DNA from: Zarea fungicola
Taxonomy: Eukaryota; Ascomycota; Sordariomycetes; Hypocreales; Cordycipitaceae
DNA: 64,000 bases
NCBI GenBank assembly: GCA_900169235.1
Contig: FWCC01000276.1
Coordinates: forward strand, 57,316 to 121,315
Direction: 5' to 3'
Part shown: one piece after another, positions 56,176 to 64,000 of the stretch
Numbering within the stretch: the stretch's first letter is position 1
Layout: every line of letters begins with the position of its first letter
Made by a program: the position numbers and the translations under genes
The notes under the pieces: model-generated
What the model was told of the DNA's origin: nothing
The model's database searches: none
What the model saw: only the letters and a program-made list of their open reading frames with translations

Positions 56176-57694
56176 TTCCTTCAATGTTTATGCCGTTTCT
56201 GCAACCAAAATGTTGAATGTCAAGCTTGAATTGTGAAGCGTTGTCGGAGGGGAAGCCAAGACACCAGATATAGATGGAGAAGGCCCACCAGTGTAGATGG
56301 AGAAGGGCGTGGAAAAGGCGCAGAAAGTGCATGGAAGAATAACTATATCCACTTGATTGAAATGGACGTGGGGTTCGATTCGGCTTCCCTGCCTCGAGAT
56401 TTAATCATGTCTATTGCATTCTTTGCAACTGACGGTAGTGGTCATGAGGTTCATGTTTTTAAATATATATTCTTTCATTGCGAATTCTAGTACTTGACAT
56501 TGCTCCGTTGCTTGAATGCGCTGCTACCGTGCCTTTAACCATTAGAATTCAGGGCCGCCAGCCTCAGTGGCTAGTCTCGTCCGACTCGGTAGTTTGACGA
56601 TGTGCAGACGCTGACAAGGAGAACTCCACTAATGGTACGAAGACGAGACGAATAGTAATCAAGCTCGAACATGAGCGTCAACCTTGAGGCTGAGCGGTAC
56701 ACATGCATAAAGCAATTAAAAGCTGTCAAGGCAAGTTGTGCGGCTCGGTTATTGGGCAAAACTCCCCACAATCCGGCTGAGTAGACAAGTGTACCTGCGA
56801 AGCTAGTTTAGGGTCACATCTTGATCTAATGGCCGGCATAGTACCGAACGACATAAAGTGTGCGATCGGCTCAGATCGGCATATTGCTCAGATTTGCCGA
56901 TTAAAAGCTTAGAGTCGACTCAGCCGCGGGGTAACAGAGATAAAAGAATCATTGGCGATAGTCCTCTACCTAATTCTCCCGAGATCACTTTGGGTAGCAG
57001 GAAAGTGACAGCGTGCCTTGCCAGTCGTGGTCGCAACGTGCTAACCACAGAACGGTGTACAATCGTGGATTACAACGTCGCTCTTATTTGTGGATTTTTG
57101 AGGATGTATTATTCGGTAATGCCCTAGAAAGCAAGCACTGCTGTAGCTCGCTGCAGCGCTTCATCAGAATCTTTAGTGGACAAGGGGAATGCGAAGCAAC
57201 TGAACAGTTACAGCACCCTCAGTCACAGCACCTCAGTCACCGTATCCTCAGTCACAGCAATCCTTCTAGTTGCATCCATTATCTGTTAAGTACAAGCCAC
57301 GTTAGTGGCTGGTCACTTTCATAATACTGGAATCGATCGGTCCTAAGCTGTTGGTCGCGGTCGGCGTTTAGCCTCCTGTCGGCCTTAAGAGCCTGTCACT
57401 GTTCATGAAGACGCAGCCTGTAGCTCACTGTGGCCGGGTCCGATATCAATGCTCCACTCTTTACCTTTTATTGATTCTTTTTTGAGTGTTGGCTTTCATG
57501 GTGGATTCTGCTTATGTTTGGCTGCTGCCAAATGGCATTCTCGATGGCGGTTTTATTGCATTTGTAATCTACAGCTGACAAATGGACCTGGTGTTGATGA
57601 ATTATTTATTTCTCGTGTATATTTAAAGTACTCTACCTTCAGATAGTATAGTTCTGCAGCATAGTTGAGTTGCATCTCAGAGTTTCCGGCTGAG
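56176..57694. other. Intergenic region with short repeats
   Basis: About 1.5 kb between divergent genes. Three copies of cctcagtcac lie at 57217-57226, 57231-57240 and 57246-57255. No gene, tRNA or transposon could be supported. Confidence 0.45.
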
Positions 57695-59200
57695 ATGGAG
57701 CACAAAGACAGATCTACGCCTGCTACGGAGATGGCCACAGCTCGGCAGCAACCGCCTCTTGAATGTGACTGGCTTCAAGATGCTCGAAATCCGCTAAATT
57801 GGACTTGGCATAAGAAAGCGTACCACTTGGTCGTCCCAAGTCTCATGGGACTCTCGACGTATGCTTCCACATGTACATTTCGATTGAACAAGATTGTTAA
57901 CTGGCTATTAAGGACTTTCGGCGTATCCGTCTACAGCGTGGCCATTGACGATATTTCTCGTCATTTCAAGGTGTCCTCGGAGGCAGCAAATGCTCCCCTG
58001 ACTCTGTACATCATAGGCCAAGCCATTGGGCCCCTGATTGCAGCACCGCTGTCTGAGAGATATGGACGCAAAGCCGTCCTACTAATCCCAGTCTTCTTCA
58101 GTCTGCTCTTTACAATGGGGGCTGGCCTGGCTCCAAATTTAGCCGCTCTGTGTGTCCTACGGTTTCTAAGCGGTGCCACTGGATCGCCGGCTTTATCCGT
58201 CGGGAATGTCATCACAACTGAAGTCCTTGCACCCGCGCATCGTTCAGTCGGCATTGCAGTGATGAATATTTCGCCCTTTCTCGGTACAGCTCTCGGTCCT
58301 ATCCTTGGCGGATACGCCGTGCAGGCCATGGGCTGGCGCTGGAGCCAGTGGCTGATGATTTTTATCGCTCTTCCGGTTTGGCTGGCCGTTCTTCCCATGT
58401 CTGAGACGTACAAAAAGGCAATTTTGGCGAAACAACCAGCGATATCCAAATCAGAAAATACAGTATTGACAACAGATGTGACTTGGTCTCAGCAACTCGG
58501 AAAAACTTTTGTCATAACGCTCGGCAGGCCACTGAAGATGCTGTTTACGGAGCCTATTGTTATGGCTTTTGCTGTATATGTGGCCTTTAACTTTTCCGTT
58601 CTTTTCAGTTTTCTCGGCGCTTTTCCCGTCGTCTTTCAGGGAGTGTATGGGTTCAACCTGGGGGAGTCTGGACTGGCATTCCTTGGCATTGCTGTGGGTG
58701 TGTTCATTGAGCTACCCATCTATCTCTACCTTGACCGGATCACCTATCAACGCAAGCTCTCCCTGCTGACCAAGGCCAACGGAGCTGCTAAACTTGCTCC
58801 TGAAGCGAGGTTGTATCCGGCCCTGCTGGGGTCCATCCTGATTCCCGTCGGATTATTCATGTTTGGATGGCTATCTCGACCCGGTATCCATTGGATTGCT
58901 CCCATCATTGCGACATCTCTATTCGCGATTGGAAACCTCCTTGTTTTTGCTTGCTGTATGTTGTACCTTGTCGATGCCTATGGGCCATTGTATGGAGCGA
59001 GTGCGGTGGGTGCAAATGGGCTTCCGAGATATATTGTGGGAGGTGTCGCGCCGCTGTATACCACGCAGCTGTATGCGCGACTAGGTGTGCATTGGGCATC
59101 TAGTCTCCTGGGATTCATTGCTGTCGCATTAGCGCCTGTTCCATGGGTACTTTTTAAATTTGGACACAGCCTCCGCCAGAGAAATCGCTATCAGTCTTGA
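57695..59200 (+). CDS. MFS transporter, DHA1/polyamine-drug type
   Basis: Two exons, 57695-57858 and 57913-59200, encode about 483 residues. The 54-bp intron begins GTATGC and ends TTAAG, with a ttaac branch-like site; removing it restores LMGLSTTFGVSVYSVAIDDI. Because it is a multiple of three with no stop, the unspliced form also stays open with 18 extra residues. Family features are DARNPLNWTWHKKAYH before TM1, APLSERYGRKAVLL in loop 2-3, FLSGATGSPALSVG, and GRPLKMLFTEPIV before TM7. This is the fungal DHA1 group that includes polyamine and drug exporters such as Tpo-type proteins. It is isolated by long gaps on both sides, so no cargo is suggested. Confidence 0.85.
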   Translation: MEHKDRSTPATEMATARQQPPLECDWLQDARNPLNWTWHKKAYHLVVPSLMGLSTYASTCTFRLNKIVNWLLRTFGVSVYSVAIDDISRHFKVSSEAANAPLTLYIIGQAIGPLIAAPLSERYGRKAVLLIPVFFSLLFTMGAGLAPNLAALCVLRFLSGATGSPALSVGNVITTEVLAPAHRSVGIAVMNISPFLGTALGPILGGYAVQAMGWRWSQWLMIFIALPVWLAVLPMSETYKKAILAKQPAISKSENTVLTTDVTWSQQLGKTFVITLGRPLKMLFTEPIVMAFAVYVAFNFSVLFSFLGAFPVVFQGVYGFNLGESGLAFLGIAVGVFIELPIYLYLDRITYQRKLSLLTKANGAAKLAPEARLYPALLGSILIPVGLFMFGWLSRPGIHWIAPIIATSLFAIGNLLVFACCMLYLVDAYGPLYGASAVGANGLPRYIVGGVAPLYTTQLYARLGVHWASSLLGFIAVALAPVPWVLFKFGHSLRQRNRYQS

Positions 59201-61202
59201 CATATTGCCACAGCTGGAGCTACCAAATATAATTAGAGTGTCACTATATGCCATAGGCACGGCCGACGCAGCTAGAACAGCCCTTTAATATTCATATTCC
59301 ATGGCAAGTTCCAGCCGTAAGTCCATTATACGTCCATCATGAGTTCACGATAAGTCCGCTGCAACTCCAGACTGTATTTTATGTCCCATTTCTATCCAAT
59401 CTTCATCACCGCTGGTCCAGACACATGTCCAGCCGTACATCCAGCCGCTTGAGCTTAATACGTCTTACATGAAAGAGGGCTCGCCGTACAAGTAGGCCGC
59501 CCATTTCACGCAAGCACACTGTACCACTTGTAAATTCAGAGGTTTTATATGGCGTTACTATCCTTTGTCACATATTGCTGGTAAACAGCTCGGCATGGCG
59601 GTTGCCTACACAAGACTCTTCATCCACTACAAATGGGTTTCGGCACTGCTACTAGCCAGATGCTTCAAAGGGGCACAAATTGAGAATAATTTCAGACTCG
59701 ATTCTATCAGCATGGGAATGCCATCAGGCTGTGCAAAGCTCTTACAATGGGTGTTGAAGAGATCAAGTACACACTGGTCAAACATATGATGTCCACGGCG
59801 ACATCCGGCTTTCTCAATTCAATCTGCAACACTTGCCCCATTGAGCATCAAGCTGGTCATTAACTTCATATCTGGATTTGGAAATTGGCGCGGCGTCAAA
59901 TATTCGCCCTGGTATCCGAAGAATCTCGCTTACTGCGCGGCTGGGTGTTACAGGGAGCGCCTAAGACTTAGCACAGTAAAAGAGAATCACCGGATGTAGA
60001 GATGGTCGGAAAGGCGGCCGCATGGCGTTTCGTGGCTGCGTAAAACACCCCACCTTAAAGGCTGAATGTTTTACAACTCAACTCTACATCAACATACAAA
60101 ACAAATGCAGAAAAATCAAAAAGAAAATGTCAAAAATTAAAAACATACAACAGCCGGTGTNNGGACCCCGAGTTCTCTGATATCTATGATCGTATGTATC
60201 AGCTTCTCTTTAAAACAGAGTTATATATTGATTGTACCGGCATTGCATTCAAGTGTCATGTATTTCTTCCTAGGCCATGGCGTATGATTGACTTGTGCCT
60301 GCTTTGTTTGGAGTTTCTGAGAGCAATAAGTTCATGGTTATATCATTGCCCTGGATGTCATCACGCCTCAGCCCCAACGTAGTATCAATTCGCGTTTCAT
60401 TCGAAGAATTCTCTCCTCTATTGGGTTATGGTAGGCCTAAGTGTGAATTACGTCTAAATGCATGGTTTGTCCCCACGCCAACGGCTTTGAGTGAATGGCT
60501 CTACTGGGTATTGCTGATATTGTCAATTTTATAATATATGTTAGGGCAATCTATTCAGCAACTTGCCGTTCCCGGGTAAAGGTTTACTTATTTCCAGAAT
60601 AGCGGAGGTTAGTCGCTTGTGGATCTCAGTTGTCAGTGAGACCACGTCACTCTGTTGGTCTGGTCTTGGTTGGTGACGGGCTGGATTATATCGTACGATT
60701 CTTTTGATCTTACTCCGTAGATAGGATTAGCCCAGCTCCTTTTAGTAGGGCAACAATTTTTTGGTATCCTCAGAGGCAGTGGTAAAGTTGGAGGCCGGAA
60801 TATTATACTTTGAGACTAACTATATCTGGTAGTTGTTGCCGCCAAAGACTACCGCGTCTGAGCAATCGGTACTAGTCAGAAATGTGGTGCAGCAATGAAA
60901 GCGGCTTTGATACAGCTCAGCTGGGATCATTTCGCAGCCGGAGCGTGTTGCCGAGAGCAACGAAGAGTGCTACTTTGAATACAGCTAGTGGGTATCTACC
61001 GCCGCTATGACTATTCCAGCAATCTGAACCGCGCAGATAAATCAGCTCGATATTTGATGGGCTGATGGAGAAAGGACGACACATGCGAGTCCACATGGAT
61101 ACCAACATTTCTTCATTTGCACAGACAAAAATATGACTACCCGCCGGCCTCTATGCCGGGGATGCCCATCTCTTGCAACACGCTGAAACGTCTTTCAACG
61201 CC
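59201..61202. other. Long intergenic region containing two undetermined bases
   Basis: About 2 kb with no supported gene. Two N bases at 60161-60162 mark a small assembly uncertainty or a joined gap. The flanks are AT-rich (aaaaattaaaaa at about 60130). Any feature crossing the N pair would be hidden. Confidence 0.5.
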
Positions 61203-62180
61203 ATGGAGAAAAAAGTCTTGGAAACCACGCGTGGATTTCAGTATACGTACTATGTCGCACCGGCGGCAGAGGGTAAATCGACTCTTCTGCTGCTTCACGG
61301 CTGGCCGGACCATGCTGCGATGTGGTTTGGACTTGCAGACCACTACTTGTTGCCGAGAGGGTTTGGCCTCGTGATACCGGATTGTCTCGGCTACGGTGGC
61401 ACGGCCAAACCTACAGATCCAAAAGAGTACAACCCCATCGGTCTGACTCGAGACTTTTGCGACATTCTCGACGCGGAAGAGGTAAACCAGGTGATTGTCG
61501 GGGGACATGATTGGGGCGCCGGTCTCTCTCAACGGTTCCACACAGTCTACCCGGAGCGCTGTTCCGGACTGATCATGCTCAACGTGCCCGCGGTCCCCAG
61601 GCCAGAGCATCCGCTCAATTTGGAGCAGCTCGCAAAGTACATGATTGAGTCTATCGGTTACTTTCCTGGATGGTACTGGTATCTGCTGAGCGATCCAGTC
61701 GAGGGGCCGCTGCTACTACACCAGCACACCGAATCACTCTTTGACGCCTTGCACGCAAAACCCGAGTCTTGGATGACGACCCTCTGTACAAAGGACGGCC
61801 TCAAGGATTGGCTGGATCGGGACATGAGAGGCGGTGTACAGGAGTATGCCACCAGCAAGATGCGCCAGGAGTTTGTCGAGCGCATGACGCGTGACGGATT
61901 TGAAGCATCGCTGTGTTATTACAGGGCGCTCGTGACCAACATCATTTACGAACAGGACAATTCATATTCTGTTGAAAGATATAGAATCAACGTGCCGTAT
62001 TTGTTTGTGGCATGTGCGGGGGATGTCGTATGTCGGTCAGCTGGGATTACGAAGCTCTCTCGTCTGGGCATGACGCCTCATCTGACTGTGGAACATCTGG
62101 ACGCTGGTCACTGGTGCATCCTTGAGAAGCCAAAGGAGGTTGGAGAAATATTTGTACGGTGGTTAGAGGCCAATTATTGA
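61203..62180 (+). CDS. Epoxide-hydrolase-like alpha/beta hydrolase
   Basis: A single-exon gene of 325 residues from the ATG at 61203. The oxyanion motif HGWPDHAAMWFG and the nucleophile elbow VGGHDWGAGLSQR place an Asp nucleophile in the usual spot for epoxide hydrolases and dehalogenases. The acid is probably the Asp in VACAGDVVC, and the base is the His in LDAGHWCILE. A cap segment lies between, with FPGWYWYLLSD and CYYRALVTN, where the tyrosines could polarise the epoxide. No signal peptide, so likely cytosolic. It probably opens epoxides to diols for detoxification or lipid metabolism; the substrate is unknown. Its stop lies only 29 bp from the stop of a convergent Zn2Cys6 gene. Confidence 0.87.
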   Translation: MEKKVLETTRGFQYTYYVAPAAEGKSTLLLLHGWPDHAAMWFGLADHYLLPRGFGLVIPDCLGYGGTAKPTDPKEYNPIGLTRDFCDILDAEEVNQVIVGGHDWGAGLSQRFHTVYPERCSGLIMLNVPAVPRPEHPLNLEQLAKYMIESIGYFPGWYWYLLSDPVEGPLLLHQHTESLFDALHAKPESWMTTLCTKDGLKDWLDRDMRGGVQEYATSKMRQEFVERMTRDGFEASLCYYRALVTNIIYEQDNSYSVERYRINVPYLFVACAGDVVCRSAGITKLSRLGMTPHLTVEHLDAGHWCILEKPKEVGEIFVRWLEANY

Positions 62181-62209
62181 ATTCATCATATAGTATATTG
62201 AGACGGCAT

Positions 62210-63801
62210 TTAGAGATCCATCGTCGCCCAGTATGATTTGAGGTGATGTACGAGGCCTCTCAGCGGTTTGGAATGGAATTGCAGATCCATTGACTCTAAT
62301 CGTGCAAGCAAAGCCTCTCTTTCACTTTTGTAACTTGCGGAAAGTGTCGTGCCAATAACACCAAGGGGCCAAAGCAGCGAGCTCTCAAAGGATGATCCGA
62401 CCGGCAAAGCTGCCAGGAGCTGCATAGACCATCGAGGCAAGTTTCCAAGACAAGAAATGGACAACTCGGTCTCCGCACCAGGCTCAGGTCCCCGGGCAGC
62501 ACGCTGCCGGCGATACATGCTGCCGGCGATTCGGTACAGTTCCGAAGTCATGCAGCTCTCTGACCAACTATTCACATGTACAATTTCGTGTAAATTTTTG
62601 AATTCCGGCCCCATAACAAAGGCGCCAATGGCCACGGGGACCGCCCAGTACACTGGTCGCTCACAATCTGGCTGCAAAGCAAAGCTCGGAAGCCAGCCTA
62701 GGTTACCATCCCAACGCGCAATGTCCCAGTCGGTCACGCGTCCATCTCCAGCGGCAATACGGGTCATGATTCCGGGGAAGACATGGCGGGATCCATACTG
62801 ACTAGAATAATCAATCAGCTCCGGCCCGGCCAATGTCTGCTCGACATCGGTCAGATAGAGCGCGGAGAACGCTTTCGATTGCAAAGACGTGGATAAAACG
62901 AAATCATTGTACAAGAATAAATTGACGGCGAATTGAAGCGCTTCTCCCATTGAGCTGGACACAAGATCATTTCTGTGGCTCTTGTGCGCCATTTGAAGCA
63001 AAGCATTTCTGGAAAGCATTCGCGCTAAAAAGTCTAAATGCATGCTTCCGCTCTCCTGCAAATCTCCCGTCAGTTTTTCATAGAGAAGCAAGAGAGCGCA
63101 ATTCATCAGCAGATACAGTGTTTGACGACCATTCTTGGTTTTCAGGTGGGAAATATCCTGAATCATGAGCACATTGTCTGACGCTGTGCCAAGCTCTTGA
63201 ATCAGGACTCGGCACCCGCGCAAGGCTTTTTGCCGAGATTGCAGCATGGAGCGCTCGAACAGAAACGTCCCATTCGACCAGCTTTGGACGCAGCCGAGAG
63301 TGAGCAATGAATCAAACACAGCCCGGCTTTCCACCGATAGTGGCAAAATCACCCGTAGAAACGGGTTTTCCGCTTCGGCAAACGTCGGGCAACTCCGAGC
63401 AAATCTTTGCACGTAGTGGTTAAGCAGCAGAGACTCGGTCGCATCGAATGAAAACGGCCATTGCGAAACTGAGGCACAGAGACTGGTGGCCGGCCCAGCG
63501 CCATCGTTGCTTGGAAGTGAATTTGCCTGCTTCACTTTTGTCAAAGAAGCCGTGCTTGACTTGTATTTGCACCTCCTTTGCGCAGTCCTCCTCCTGCCAT
63601 CGTCTTCCCAGATCAGCCTCACTCCACGGTCGCACTCCAAGTTGAGCCGACGGCAATTCTGGCATGGGAACGAAGAACTGTCGCATTTCTTTTTTCTACA
63701 CACGATTAATTTGACGCCATTTCTTATTTACAGTTTGCATACCTAGATCTGCAGGTCCAGCATCCGTCTCGACTCCTCTGCTGAGGCTGATTTGATGGCA
63801 T
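62210..63801 (-). CDS. Zn2Cys6 transcription factor with zinc cluster split by an intron
   Basis: Two exons, 63801-63743 and 63695-62210, encode 514 residues. Exon 1 carries GCWTCR, and splicing of the 47-bp intron (GTATGC...GTGTAG) yields RSRKKKCDSSSFPC and NCRRLNLEC, completing the six-cysteine cluster. The intron interrupts the cluster, a common position in fungal zinc-cluster genes. The rest fits the fungal-specific domain type 2 (LLLNHYVQRFARSCPTF, LRVILPLSVESRAVFDSLLTL). It acts in the nucleus. The convergent epoxide-hydrolase-like gene is a candidate target by neighbourhood only. Confidence 0.85.
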
Positions 63802-64000
63802 TTTATGATGTGTTGTTGTCTTGACTTTGGTTATGCGTCAGCAGTGTGCGGCTAGTTCATTCCAGCGGGGGGCTCCGGCTTTCTACCCAAGGCCTAGTTA
63901 ACATTTAGAAAGTCCAAAGTAATACGGTCGTTTATTTGTCCGAGGCGAACTAACAGACCAGCAAATAACGCCGGTGTATTACTGTTGCGCGGGGTGTGAT
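63802..64000. other. Promoter side of the last gene, to window end
   Basis: The final 199 bp lie upstream of the Zn2Cys6 gene and probably contain its promoter. Nothing else was recognised. Confidence 0.4.

Noticed and set aside
56365..56385. ggggttcgattcgg as a tRNA T-arm
   Set aside because: The flanks do not pair into a T stem, and no acceptor or anticodon arm can be drawn around it.
57859..57912. 15-18 residue insertion in TM1 of the MFS transporter
   Set aside because: It is better explained as a 54-bp intron with GTATGC and TTAAG ends, which restores a normal first membrane segment.
60161..60162. N pair as a transposon insertion or gene break
   Set aside because: Two undetermined bases only show assembly uncertainty; no terminal repeats or coding frame meet there.

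Overview
The window is nuclear DNA of a filamentous ascomycete. Nearly every gene carries short spliceosomal introns of about 45-80 bp with GT-AG (sometimes GC-AG) ends, and the families are typical of Pezizomycotina: Zn2Cys6 regulators with fungal-specific domains, MFS permeases, a PTH11-type CFEM receptor, HsbA, Egh16/GAS1-type and KP4-like secreted proteins. The mix suggests a Sordariomycete, possibly Hypocreales with a host-associated or antagonistic lifestyle; the lineage is inference. I support 25 protein-coding genes (one cut by the left edge, one with a broken splice site) and one toxin-family relic. I see no tRNA, rRNA, CRISPR array or intact transposon.

Layout. 0-1 kb: thioesterase-like gene, cut by the edge. 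1.5-9.6 kb: an alpha-glucoside utilisation module of permease (-), Zn2Cys6 regulator (+) and intracellular GH31 alpha-glucosidase (-), whose last residues are encoded by a minisatellite. 11-13.3 kb: PIG3-type quinone oxidoreductase (+) and dienelactone hydrolase (-), convergent. 13.8-18.1 kb: a divergent MFS permease and a very intron-rich FAD-dependent amine oxidase (MSOX/amadoriase type). 18.1-21.8 kb: gene-poor, with a decayed KP4-type fragment (-) and an intact KP4-like gene (+). 21.8-24 kb: a Zn2Cys6 regulator whose second intron lacks an AG acceptor. 24.3-33.3 kb: a conserved fungal protein of unknown function, divergent from a 2,286-residue fusion of a ZNFX1/Hrr1-like SF1 helicase, a Cys/His-rich segment, a coiled coil and three CbbX/SpoVK-type AAA+ modules.

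33.7-37.6 kb: three secreted-protein genes (HsbA-like, an unknown small protein, Egh16/GAS1-like). 39.8-43.8 kb: a ferric reductase (+) converging on a CFEM/PTH11 receptor (-). 45.2-48.8 kb: a core-gene island with RPA large subunit and gamma-glutamyl phosphate reductase. 49.4-56.2 kb: NmrA-like oxidoreductase, 14-TM MFS exporter, Zn2Cys6 regulator and a serine racemase/threonine dehydratase-like PLP enzyme. 57.7-63.8 kb: MFS transporter, epoxide-hydrolase-like enzyme and a Zn2Cys6 regulator.

Exon boundaries were placed by hand from splice signals, reading frame and family motifs. For most multi-exon models the summed coding length is a multiple of three. No expression or homology search was available, so paralogue-level functions are inferences.
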